Source: Allobosea lathyri (GTDB lineage: Bacteria > Pseudomonadota > Alphaproteobacteria > Rhizobiales > Beijerinckiaceae). From it: 64,000 nt of DNA. Below are positions 8,793 to 16,668 of the stretch, in pieces. The notes under the pieces are model-generated. The model had not been told where the DNA came from, searched no databases, and saw nothing but the letters and a program-made list of their open reading frames with translations. Position 1 is the stretch's first letter, and each line of letters opens with the position of its first letter. The DNA is taken from NCBI RefSeq assembly GCF_900108245.1, contig NZ_FNUY01000003.1, positions 434,001-498,000 on the forward strand, read 5' to 3'. The position numbers were made by a program, and so were the translations under genes.

Positions 8793-9633
8793 CAAGAACA
8801 CATGGTTCATCACGGGCGCCGGCCGGGGACTGGGCATCGACATCGCACAAAAAGCCTTGGCAGCCGGACATTCCGTCGTCGCCACAGGTCGCAATGCGGG
8901 ACGTGTGCTCCAAGCGATCGGGGCTCATGAAAACCTGCTGACAGTGGCGCTCGATATCACCGATCCGAACGCAGCGATCTCGGCTGTGCAGGCAGCCGTT
9001 GACCGCTTCGGCCGCATCGATGTGCTCGTCAACAATGCCGGCAACTTCTATGCGGGCTATTTCGAGGAGATCAGCCCAGAGCATTTTCGGGCGCAAATCG
9101 AGACGAATTTCTTCGGGCCGTTGAACGTGACGAGAGCGGTCCTGCCGGTCATGCGTAGGCAACGCAGCGGGCAGGTCATCACCATCTCGTCCACCGCGGG
9201 CCTGATCGGGCAGGAATTCTGCGCGGCCTATGCCGCATCCAAGTTCGCGCTCGAAGGCTGGATGGAATCGCTTCGGTTCGATGTCGCGCCGTATGGCATC
9301 GACACCATGCTGGTCGAGCCGGGCTTCTTCCGCACCGAACTGCTGGTGGAAGGCGCTTCCACGATCTGGCCCGAGCCCTCGATCGAGGACTATGCCGAGC
9401 GGACCTCGCAGACGATCACCGCCTGGAGGGGCATGAACGGCCAGCAAGGCGGTGACCCGGCAAAGCTCGCCGCCGCTCTGGTCACCTTGTCGGATTCAGC
9501 AGCGCTGCCACTCCGCTTCGTTGCAGGTCCGGACGCCATGGCCGGTATCGAGGACAAACTGCAGACGATCAAGCAGCAGATCGACGCCCACCGCGATCTC
9601 TCTGCATCGCTGGTGTTTGGCGATGCAGATTAA
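8785..9633 (+). CDS. short-chain dehydrogenase/reductase
   Basis: 282 residues, classical SDR. Cofactor loop TGAGRGLG at residues 10-17, structural NNAG near 87-90, catalytic Ser in ISSTAG and YAASK as the Tyr-x3-Lys pair. The C-terminal extension (EPGFFRTELL, then WRGMNGQQGGDPAKLA) is typical of the SDRs that act on larger substrates. Its start overlaps the stop of the Old Yellow Enzyme gene, and a nitroreductase follows, making a small reductive operon. Substrate unknown. Confidence 0.93.
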   Translation: MADKNTWFITGAGRGLGIDIAQKALAAGHSVVATGRNAGRVLQAIGAHENLLTVALDITDPNAAISAVQAAVDRFGRIDVLVNNAGNFYAGYFEEISPEHFRAQIETNFFGPLNVTRAVLPVMRRQRSGQVITISSTAGLIGQEFCAAYAASKFALEGWMESLRFDVAPYGIDTMLVEPGFFRTELLVEGASTIWPEPSIEDYAERTSQTITAWRGMNGQQGGDPAKLAAALVTLSDSAALPLRFVAGPDAMAGIEDKLQTIKQQIDAHRDLSASLVFGDAD

Positions 9634-9696
9634 CGGTGCAGCCCTCCATTCGGACGAAGCGTCTCGGCTTTCCCACCATCAAGGAGGAAAACGTGG

Positions 9697-10416
9697 ATGA
9701 ACTACATCGCAACGCCGCCTGAGCGCGAAATCTCAACCGCTTTTGCCTTGACGTTTGGCGAGACCGTGCGTGCGCGGCGTTCGTTTCGTGCTTTTCTGCC
9801 TGACCCGGTTCCCCAATCGGTGATCCATCAGGTTCTCGAAGACGCACAGTTCGCGCCGTCAAACTGCAATACGCAGCCCTGGAATACGCATATCGTCAGC
9901 GGCAACAAGCGTGACGAACTCTCCCAGGCCCTTCTCGCGGCCGGCGAGGCAGGCCAGACATCTGCAGATTTTTCATGGGATGCGGGGGCTTTTCCCGATC
10001 CTTACGATGATCGCCGACGTGAGCAGGGCAAGGTCTATTACGGCAGTCTCGGTATTGCGCGTGAGGATGAGGCGGGACGCGCACGCGCCGGCGCCATGAA
10101 CCTCTCCTTCTTCGGCGCGCCGCATGCCGCGTTTCTGTTCATGCCCTCGATCGGCGATAACGTGCGCGTTGCCAGCGACCTGGGAATGTACGGCCAGACC
10201 TTCCTGCTCTCGCTTGCGGCGCATGGGTTGGGCGGCGTGCCCCAGACCGTTCTAGGCCTCCATGCCGATACGATCCGCGAGACGCTTGGCCTATCGCGTG
10301 ACCTGAAGCTGCTCTTCGGAATTTTATTCGGCTATCCGGATGAAACCGCCCAGGCCAACTGTACGCGCATGGACCGCGCGCCACTGTCGGCAAGTGTGAC
10401 CTTCCACGACGACTGA
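9697..10416 (+). CDS. nitroreductase family protein
   Basis: 239 residues, FMN-dependent nitroreductase fold. RRSFRAFLPDPVP near 26-38 and APSNCNTQPW near 53-62 are hallmark FMN-binding segments; the C-terminus has LKLLFGILFGYPDE. A strong ribosome site (GGAGG) precedes ATG 9697. Enzymes of this family reduce nitroaromatics, quinones or enones with NAD(P)H. Context with Old Yellow Enzyme and SDR suggests coordinated reduction of electrophilic compounds. Confidence 0.93.
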   Translation: MNYIATPPEREISTAFALTFGETVRARRSFRAFLPDPVPQSVIHQVLEDAQFAPSNCNTQPWNTHIVSGNKRDELSQALLAAGEAGQTSADFSWDAGAFPDPYDDRRREQGKVYYGSLGIAREDEAGRARAGAMNLSFFGAPHAAFLFMPSIGDNVRVASDLGMYGQTFLLSLAAHGLGGVPQTVLGLHADTIRETLGLSRDLKLLFGILFGYPDETAQANCTRMDRAPLSASVTFHDD

Positions 10417-10733
10417 TTGTCTGGTTCGAACCCTTGCTAGCGGTAATGCAATTGCTGCAGCGCGTCCGCTGCTTGGGCAGCGCATCGCTGACCTGCTTCG
10501 GCGCGAGACGCTGTCAACACGACCGACGGCTCCGTTCTGAACGGGCATTGGCGGGCGGGTCCGCCTGATACAATTGAGTACAAATGGGTCTTCGATCGGC
10601 ATAGTTCTGCGACAGCCGCCGACTACCAGACTTCATTGGTGGTGTGGAATCCTGACCGCCGCGCTCGTAGCCACTCGGACATGCTTGACTCAATGTCGCA
10701 GCGTGTTGGTGTAGAAGAGATCGACCGCTGAAA
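10417..10733. other. intergenic region upstream of the two-component system
   Basis: 317 bases with no convincing gene on either strand. It must contain the promoter of the response regulator gene starting at 10734. I looked for the tandem ACAA-type repeats found upstream of the two later operons; a TACAATTGAGTACAA stretch near 10569-10583 and a TGCGACAG at about 10608 are suggestive, but the spacing does not match. Confidence 0.35.
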
Positions 10734-11507
10734 ATGAGCATGACCACTGCTTTGTCCAGGAGCGAGACCGCCAGGACGGAAACGATGCAGGAGATCGCCC
10801 ATATCGCTGTTGTCGACGATCATCGCGATATTCGCGATCTCGTCGGCAAATACCTCATTCAGCAGGGCTACCGCGTCAGCCTGGCGGAGAATGGCGCAGC
10901 TTTGCGCGATATCCTTGAGACGAGCGCACTCGATCTGATCGTGCTGGACGTGATGATGCCGGGCGAGGACGGTCTTTCCCTGTGCCGGCACATCCGCGCG
11001 TCCACACAAATTCCGATCATCTTCCTGACGGCCATGGCCGAAGACATGGACCGCATCATCGGGCTCGAACTGGGTGCGGACGACTATCTGGTGAAGCCCT
11101 TCGTTCCGCGGGAACTCCTGGCCCGGATCCGCGCGGTGCTTCGCCGCGTCAACAGCCTTCCGCCGCAGACCAGGCAAGCTATCAAGTCCAAGGTGATCAG
11201 GTTCGACCATTGGCAGCTGGATGTCGGTCGTCAGGAACTCACCGACAGCGAGGGCGTCGGGATCGCGCTCAGCACCGCCGAGTTCCGGCTTCTGACGGCT
11301 TTGCTGGAGCGCCCCGGTCTCGTTCTCAGCAGGGATCAGCTGCTGGACCTGACCGCCGGTCGAAATGGGGACGTCTTCGACCGCAGCATCGACAATCACG
11401 TCAGCCGCCTGCGCAAAAAGATCGAGATCGACCCGAAGAAGCCCTCGATCATCAAGACGCATTGGGGCGGCGGCTACAGCCTGTCATCGAAGGTCGTATC
11501 ATCATGA
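10734..11507 (+). CDS. OmpR-family response regulator
   Basis: 257 residues. Receiver domain (about 22-135): acidic pair VVDDH at 27-29, phospho-acceptor Asp72 in VLDVMMPGEDG, and Lys in LVKPF. C-terminal winged-helix domain (about 160-250) with LSTAEFRLLTALLERPG and the recognition region DRSIDNHVSRLRKKI. Its stop codon overlaps the start of the histidine kinase gene (ATGA). It probably binds tandem repeats; a matching candidate site is found upstream of two nearby operons (12993-13040 and 14304-14350). Confidence 0.95.
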   Translation: MSMTTALSRSETARTETMQEIAHIAVVDDHRDIRDLVGKYLIQQGYRVSLAENGAALRDILETSALDLIVLDVMMPGEDGLSLCRHIRASTQIPIIFLTAMAEDMDRIIGLELGADDYLVKPFVPRELLARIRAVLRRVNSLPPQTRQAIKSKVIRFDHWQLDVGRQELTDSEGVGIALSTAEFRLLTALLERPGLVLSRDQLLDLTAGRNGDVFDRSIDNHVSRLRKKIEIDPKKPSIIKTHWGGGYSLSSKVVSS

Positions 11508-12964
11508 CATCATGGTGGCGCAGGAGTCTCGCAGCGCAATTCATCGGCTTCATGCTGCTGGCTCTCATCAGCTCGCAGGTCCTCTCCTTCCTGATCTCGT
11601 GGGATGAACGCGAGAAGGCTCTCTATGCGGCGGCCAAAAGCGAGTTTCTCAGCCGCACGCTGTCGATTACGAGCCTGATCGAGAGACTACCGACGGATTT
11701 TCGGCAGGACGCCGTCCGTACCGGCGAAACCAGCAATTCGAGGTTCTGGCTGTCGAGCAAACCGCCATCCGATCCCAACAGCTGGAGACAGGAGGCTGCG
11801 CGGGAGCTGGCGAGGCCTTTGGCCAACCTGACGGGCATGGCTCACCTTTCGGCTGTTAATACGCCGGTCGCCCTGTCGGAAGTTCGGTCCGTCGGCAATG
11901 CCAATGCAAGCGATCCTTGGGTCACACCTTCAGCACAGGTTTGGGGGCTGCCCCAGGCCGCACAATTCACCTATCTCGGCGGCACTAATGGTTTTGGCAT
12001 GTCGATCGATCTGGGCGGCGGAAACTGGCTGAATTCTGCCTATTATCGATCCGAAACCACCCCTTGGTGGAGTTCACAATCGCTCTTCTCGCTGGCAATC
12101 ACCGCGATCATTCTGTCGCTCATCGGGATCGTCATCGCTCGTCAGATCGGCCGCCCGCTCAGGCGGCTGGCTGCATCTGCGGAAGCTGTCGGGCGAGGCG
12201 AGAACGTCGCATTCCTGCCGGAAGTCGGGCCCGACGACATTCGCAATACGACCGAAGCCTTCAATCGCATGCAGGGCAGGCTATTCAAGTTCGTCGAAGA
12301 CCGCACGCGGATGCTCGCGGCAATCGGCCATGATCTGAGGACGCCTGTCACATCGCTTCGCCTGCGGGCCGAGTTCGTGACCGACCCCGACGTCCAGCAG
12401 AAGATGCTGGCGACCATCGATGAGATCCAGACGATGACGGAGGCGATGATCGCGTTGGCGCGAGGCGACGCGACCATTGAGGAGACGCGAACGGTCGATC
12501 TGAATGCGTTGCTGGGCAGTCTTTGCGATGATCTCGCCGATCTGGGCCAACCGGTCGAGTATGTCGACGGCAGCAAGACACCATACAGATGCCGGCCCGA
12601 TGGCTTGCGTCGCGCCATTCGCAATCTGGTCGAGAACGCCGTGCGCTATGGCGGACTTGCGCGGGTATCGATCCTCCACACGCGTGCGACGATCGATATC
12701 GTCGTGCTCGATAATGGCCCGGGCATTCCAGACGACATGAGAGAGACGGTGTTCGCGCCCTTCTTCCGGCTGGAAACATCCCGCAGCCGTGAGACGGGAG
12801 GCGTCGGATTGGGCCTGTCGATCGCGCGCGCGATTGTTCGCCATCACGGCGGGGATATCGTGCTGACAGACAACGCTCCGGGGTTGCGCGCAGCCATTTG
12901 CCTGCCCAGAGCCGAGGTCGCCCTTGCAGGCGAGAAGTCCGCCATGGCCGTCGGCGCCACATAA
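11504..12964 (+). CDS. sensor histidine kinase
   Basis: 486 residues. TM1 about 13-32 and TM2 about 190-210 bracket a periplasmic sensor region of about 155 residues. HAMP domain begins ARQIGRPLRRLAA. The phospho-acceptor His is in AIGHDLRTP. The ATPase domain shows the N box NLVENAVRYGG, G1 box DNGPGIP and G2 box GVGLGLSIA. ATG 11504 overlaps the response regulator stop, so the pair is co-expressed. The signal is unknown; surrounding cytochrome genes point to a redox or electrophile stimulus (inference). Confidence 0.95.
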   Translation: MTSWWRRSLAAQFIGFMLLALISSQVLSFLISWDEREKALYAAAKSEFLSRTLSITSLIERLPTDFRQDAVRTGETSNSRFWLSSKPPSDPNSWRQEAARELARPLANLTGMAHLSAVNTPVALSEVRSVGNANASDPWVTPSAQVWGLPQAAQFTYLGGTNGFGMSIDLGGGNWLNSAYYRSETTPWWSSQSLFSLAITAIILSLIGIVIARQIGRPLRRLAASAEAVGRGENVAFLPEVGPDDIRNTTEAFNRMQGRLFKFVEDRTRMLAAIGHDLRTPVTSLRLRAEFVTDPDVQQKMLATIDEIQTMTEAMIALARGDATIEETRTVDLNALLGSLCDDLADLGQPVEYVDGSKTPYRCRPDGLRRAIRNLVENAVRYGGLARVSILHTRATIDIVVLDNGPGIPDDMRETVFAPFFRLETSRSRETGGVGLGLSIARAIVRHHGGDIVLTDNAPGLRAAICLPRAEVALAGEKSAMAVGAT

Positions 12965-12992
12965 GGCCCGGCGGTCAGACCGCACGCGCGCC

Positions 12993-13040
12993 GTACAATT
13001 TACGACAAAACAGCCTCTCGCTGACAAAGCGCCGCGACAT
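12993..13040 (+). promoter_or_regulatory. candidate OmpR-type operator, copy A
   Basis: The sequence upstream of the P460-like cytochrome gene carries ACAA-type half-sites in the order GTACAAT, GACAAA, GACAAA, GACAT. The steps between the ACA cores are 10, 19 and 13 bases. The same element with the same three steps recurs at 14304-14350 upstream of the dienelactone-hydrolase-like gene. OmpR-type regulators bind such direct repeats, and one is encoded 2 kb upstream. The assignment to that regulator is inference. Confidence 0.55.
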
Positions 13041-13112
13041 CGCGACGGTAGAAATCTCGTCAGCACGCGGCAGATGCGTTCGAGCGTCGTTGAATAGAGG
13101 CAGGGAAACAAC

Positions 13113-13598
13113 ATGGACAGCTGGTGGTCACGCATTCTGGCTACGCTCGTCGTCAGCGGCGGCGTCGCCCTCATCGGGTGGAAAGCCAGCGCGGAGCCCA
13201 ATCGGGTGACCTTCCCGGCCGACTTCGACAAGGGCGTCCACTACACCACGGTCGTGCGCGGTAGCGTTCGCGAAGAGATGTTCGCCAGCCGTGAAACCAT
13301 CGATCTGGTGAAGGCTGGCAAGCCCATTCCCGACGGCGCGCACGTCACGCTGGTCATCTACCGGAACGGCGCGCTGGCCGATTACTTCATCATGCAGAAG
13401 GGTCAGGGATGGGGTGCCGATTACGACAACCAGCGCCGCACCGGCGACTGGCAGTTTCAGCGCTACTTCCCCGATCGGACGATCCAGGCGAGCCATGATT
13501 CCGCGCGCTGCCAGTCGTGCCATCAGGGGCGCGCATCGAGCGAATACCTCTATACGATGGATGCCATGAAGGCGTTCAACGGCACCGTCATCCAGTAG
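13113..13598 (+). CDS. cytochrome P460-like haem protein
   Basis: 161 residues. An N-terminal hydrophobic segment (about 8-27) acts as signal or anchor, followed by a P460-type domain with TVVRGSVREEMFA and YRNGALADYFIMQKGQGWG. A C-terminal CQSCH motif (Cys133, Cys136, His137) binds haem. The P460 family includes hydroxylamine- and NO-handling cytochromes, and many members are of unknown function. ATG 13113 has GGGAA upstream. The DUF4405 membrane protein follows 15 bases after the stop, probably as membrane electron partner. Confidence 0.82.
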   Translation: MDSWWSRILATLVVSGGVALIGWKASAEPNRVTFPADFDKGVHYTTVVRGSVREEMFASRETIDLVKAGKPIPDGAHVTLVIYRNGALADYFIMQKGQGWGADYDNQRRTGDWQFQRYFPDRTIQASHDSARCQSCHQGRASSEYLYTMDAMKAFNGTVIQ

Positions 13599-13613
13599 GC
13601 GTGATGTCGGCTC

Positions 13614-14324
13614 ATGCTGGAAAAACCACGCGTGAACCGACGGTTCATTCTCCGTCTGACGCTCGATTTCATCGCGGCCACGCTTCTGGTGATCGCGCTG
13701 GCCTATGATTGGCTCGACAACCTCTCTCATGAGGTGATCGGCACGGCGATGTTCCTGCTGATCATCGGGCACAACATCTTCAATCGACGCTGGTACGGCG
13801 CAATCCCGAGAATGAGACGGGATGCGCGGTCTACGACCAATCTCGCCGTGACCGTATTGCTGGCTGCGACGATGATCGCCTTGCTGGTGACCAGCCTGAT
13901 GATCTCACGATCGGTTTTCAGCGTCTTGCCCCCCAGCGGTGGGTTCACGACGCGCCAGATCCATGCGCTCGCCGGCTATTGGGGCCTGATCATCGTCAGC
14001 GTCCATGTCGGATTGCGATGGTCACTGATCATGGCGACGATGGGTAAGCTCGCCGGGTTCTCGACCAGAAATCCTCTGAGGACGGCGGCGCTGCGGGTCA
14101 TTGCCACGACGATTGCCGCTTACGGGCTCTATAGCTGGAGGGCGATCGAGCTGTGGTCCAAGCTGACCGCGACCGTGACGATGGGTTTCCTGGACTTCGA
14201 ATTTGCAGCGCTGCCGTTCTTCATCCATCTGGCGTCGATAGCCGGACTGTGCGTGCTGGCCGCGCACTATGCGTCGAACATCATCCGGCGCCGAACTCAC
14301 GCGGTACAATCTGCGACAAAATAA
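13614..14324 (+). CDS. DUF4405 membrane protein, cytochrome b561-like
   Basis: 236 residues with about five hydrophobic helices. Histidines sit in helices at SHEVIGTAMFLLIIGHN, QIHALAGYWGLIIVSVHVGLRW and FIHLASIAG (the middle segment spans roughly residues 118-139). These are the kind of paired His ligands that bind haem b in cytochrome b561/DUF4405 proteins. Together with the preceding P460-like cytochrome it could form a quinone-to-periplasm electron path (inference). Its 3' end overlaps the second copy of the candidate operator. Confidence 0.8.
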   Translation: MLEKPRVNRRFILRLTLDFIAATLLVIALAYDWLDNLSHEVIGTAMFLLIIGHNIFNRRWYGAIPRMRRDARSTTNLAVTVLLAATMIALLVTSLMISRSVFSVLPPSGGFTTRQIHALAGYWGLIIVSVHVGLRWSLIMATMGKLAGFSTRNPLRTAALRVIATTIAAYGLYSWRAIELWSKLTATVTMGFLDFEFAALPFFIHLASIAGLCVLAAHYASNIIRRRTHAVQSATK

Positions 14325-14350
14325 GCCCGCTCTGACAAACCGCCAAGACA
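14304..14350 (+). promoter_or_regulatory. candidate OmpR-type operator, copy B
   Basis: Repeats GTACAAT, GACAAA, GACAAA, GACAAG with ACA-core steps of 10, 19 and 13 bases, identical to copy A at 12993-13040. It overlaps the last codons of the DUF4405 gene and lies about 110 bases before the dienelactone-hydrolase-like gene. A looser group of GACA motifs with different spacing lies upstream of the cupin gene (about 15695-15745). Confidence 0.55.
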
Positions 14351-14457
14351 AGTCACGAATACAACAGCTTTGCACCGTCTCGATTATTGCAGGATCGAGA
14401 CGGCATGATCGCCCTTATCTGGCGGCCTGCCAACATCTTGCAACAAGGAAACTTCCG

Positions 14458-15561
14458 ATGGCCGATGAACGTATCGATGAAAACAAGCGCCGGTTTCTCG
14501 GAACCTCGGCTCTGGTCCTCTCTGGCGCAGCAGCAGTCGGCGCCACACTTGCCTCCAGCAGGCCGGCAACGGCGCAGGCTGCAGCCGGCGGCAAGCCCTT
14601 CGTCGTCAACTACCCCAACGACAAAGGCGTCACGATCGAACGCGTCACCTATCCGGCGCGCAACATGGGGACGAGCATCGCCGCCAACCTATTCAAGCCC
14701 GCAGGCTTCGATAGCAGCAAGACCTACGCTGCGGTTGTCGTGACGCACCCGTTCGGCGCGGTCAAGGAGCAGTCGTCGGGCCTCTACGCCCAGCGTCTTG
14801 CCGAGGCCGGGTTCATCGCTCTGGCCTACGACGCATCCTACCAGGGCGAAAGCGGCGGCGAGCCACGCCTGATGGAAGTGCCCGCGCAACGCGTGGACGA
14901 CATCAGCTGCGGCATCGATTTCCTGGTGAAGCATCCGCAGGTCGATCCCGCCCGGATCGGGTCGCTCGGCATCTGCATCGGTGGCAGCTATGCCCTCAAC
15001 CACGCGCAGATCGAGCACCGCGTTCGCGCTGTGGCGGCCGTCAGCACCTTCGACATCGGCGAAGGCCGCCGCCAGGGACTATCGAACTCGATCTCCTACG
15101 AAGAGCGGCTCAAGCGGCTCAAGGATGCCGGCGAGCAGCGCGCGCGCGAAGCCCGTGGCGAGCCTGTGCGCCTCGTACCGGTGGTCGTCGATTCACCGAG
15201 CCAGTTCAACGCGAGCACGCCGGTCATGTACCGCGAAGGCTACGAGTACTACCGAACGGCACGAGGCCAGCACCCGAACTCGGTCAACCGCTATATGTTC
15301 TCCAGCCTCCCCCAGCAGATGGCATTCTTCCCCTTCGAACTGATCGACTCGATTTCTCCGAGGCCCTTGATGGTCGTGGCCGGTTCCAAGGCCGAGACCA
15401 AGTTCTGGAGCGACCAGGTCTATGCGAAGGCAAAGGAGCCGAAGGAGCTCTTCGTCGTCGAAGGCGCCACACATGTCGACCTGTACGACAAGCCCCAGTT
15501 CGTAACGCCCGTGGTCGAAAAGCTCGCTGCGTTCTTCGGCCAGCATCTCGCTTCGGCTTGA
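14458..15561 (+). CDS. exported dienelactone-hydrolase-like alpha/beta hydrolase
   Basis: 367 residues. A Tat-like signal NKRRFLGTSALVLSGA (about residues 9-24) indicates export. The nucleophile elbow reads GICIGG with Cys173 in place of the usual Ser, as in dienelactone hydrolases (Cys-Asp-His triads). The late Asp is probably near KAETKFWSDQ and the His is in GATHVDLYD. ATG 14458 has AAGGAA upstream; earlier in-frame starts would disrupt the signal. Substrate unknown. It is set behind copy B of the putative response-regulator operator. Confidence 0.85.
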   Translation: MADERIDENKRRFLGTSALVLSGAAAVGATLASSRPATAQAAAGGKPFVVNYPNDKGVTIERVTYPARNMGTSIAANLFKPAGFDSSKTYAAVVVTHPFGAVKEQSSGLYAQRLAEAGFIALAYDASYQGESGGEPRLMEVPAQRVDDISCGIDFLVKHPQVDPARIGSLGICIGGSYALNHAQIEHRVRAVAAVSTFDIGEGRRQGLSNSISYEERLKRLKDAGEQRAREARGEPVRLVPVVVDSPSQFNASTPVMYREGYEYYRTARGQHPNSVNRYMFSSLPQQMAFFPFELIDSISPRPLMVVAGSKAETKFWSDQVYAKAKEPKELFVVEGATHVDLYDKPQFVTPVVEKLAAFFGQHLASA

Positions 15562-15580
15562 TCGCCAATCGCTAAACCAC

Positions 15581-15614
15581 AACGCGGGAGGGGGGCAGAC
15601 CCTGCTCCCGCGTT
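15581..15614 (+). terminator. hairpin after the dienelactone-hydrolase-like gene
   Basis: Perfect 10-bp stem AACGCGGGAG (15581-15590) and CTCCCGCGTT (15605-15614) with a 14-base loop, 20 bases after the stop codon. No T-run follows, so it is a terminator-like or mRNA-stabilising structure rather than a textbook intrinsic terminator. Confidence 0.5.
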
Positions 15615-15747
15615 GCGGATCGTCGCGATGAGCGCCAGGCGTCCGCTTCCCTTGTCATCGATGGCGAGCCGTCGGCCTCCCCGGGTGTCAGCTGCGACAA
15701 AGCTTCAACAGCCTTGCCCCCTGCGACACGCACTCAACAGGTGACAC

Positions 15748-15999
15748 TTGCAACAGACGTTCAAACAATCGACGCCGAGTCCGCGTCTTCATCTTGCGCC
15801 CGGTGATGCAGATATCTGGCAGAATTTCACCCGGCCGCACACCGTCGTCGTAACCGCCGGCCAGGGTCGCATCATTACGCAGGACGGCGATGATCAAACG
15901 CTTTCCGAGGGGGATGTCACGACCGTACACGCCGGACGTTACCGCGTATCGAACAGTTCAAAGCAGACGGTACTCAGTGTGCTTCTGCTCGCAGCTTGA
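15748..15999 (+). CDS. small cupin-like protein
   Basis: 83 residues from a TTG, the first possible start after an in-frame stop. The centre shows a cupin-like pattern: HTVVVTAGQGRIITQDGD, then LSEGDVTTVHAGRYRVSN, matching two strands of the beta-barrel. It lacks a full second cupin metal motif and is short, so it may be a one-motif cupin or a decayed fragment. It closes the metabolic cargo before the copG gene. Confidence 0.55.
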   Translation: MQQTFKQSTPSPRLHLAPGDADIWQNFTRPHTVVVTAGQGRIITQDGDDQTLSEGDVTTVHAGRYRVSNSSKQTVLSVLLLAA

Positions 16000-16227
16000 A
16001 CGAGGCCGTACAAAGCTGCTCAGGGAACGTCTCACTCGATCTCAAATCGCTATGGCGTACCGATATCGTAGAAAAACAGTTGTGCCGCATCTCTCAGCAG
16101 GATGTCTTTTCCGTCTTGGACTCCGGTTATAAAGCGCCAAAAAGTGACAGCTCGGCCGGATCAAATGAACTTCCGCTTCGGGGTCGTCTCCTGCTATTCC
16201 CGGCGGGCAAAGGCCAGATTTTCACCG

Positions 16228-16659
16228 TTAGCGGGTCGTGTCATCCGCGCGAATCTCTGGTGCGAGATCGTCCGGGATTTCCCTGAGGAAGCTCTGACCC
16301 TTCTGAAGCCGTTTGCCGAGCGTCTCGACGAAGCCTTCGAAGCGCTCGCGACCCTTGATCTGAGCGGCGGCCTGCGCCTCGCCCGGCAATGGCGGCGTGA
16401 TCGTCAGCCAGAAGCGGACGAACAGCGCCAGCGTCTCGGCCGTGACGCTGAGATCACGTTCGATCCGCTGCGCCTGCCGGGAGAGGCGATCCATCCGGCG
16501 AGTGAAGGCGGCTTCGCGCCGATCGGCGGCGTCGGGCGACAGGAATGACGCCACAGCCGCCTCGACGATGGCCGATCTCGGGATTTTCTTGCGGTCCGAC
16601 AGCTCATTGATCCGGGTGATCATCTCGGCGGGCAAGGTCAGGTTCAGGCGGTCCCGCAT
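16228..16659 (-). CDS. CopG-type ribbon-helix-helix regulator of the conjugation cluster
   Basis: 143 residues. The N-terminal ribbon-helix-helix is visible (RLNLTLPAEMITRINELSDRKKIPRSAIVEAAV, about residues 4-36, split here by description only as one domain). A helical C-terminal region follows (QAAAQIKGRERFEGFVE). In related rhizobial elements this gene sits between traG and trbB. Here traG is 9 bases upstream as expected, but trbB is 13 kb away, so the cargo entered immediately downstream of this gene. A perfect AGGAGG ribosome site precedes the ATG. Confidence 0.85.
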   Translation of the reverse strand: MRDRLNLTLPAEMITRINELSDRKKIPRSAIVEAAVASFLSPDAADRREAAFTRRMDRLSRQAQRIERDLSVTAETLALFVRFWLTITPPLPGEAQAAAQIKGRERFEGFVETLGKRLQKGQSFLREIPDDLAPEIRADDTTR

Positions 16660-16668
16660 CGCCGCCTC

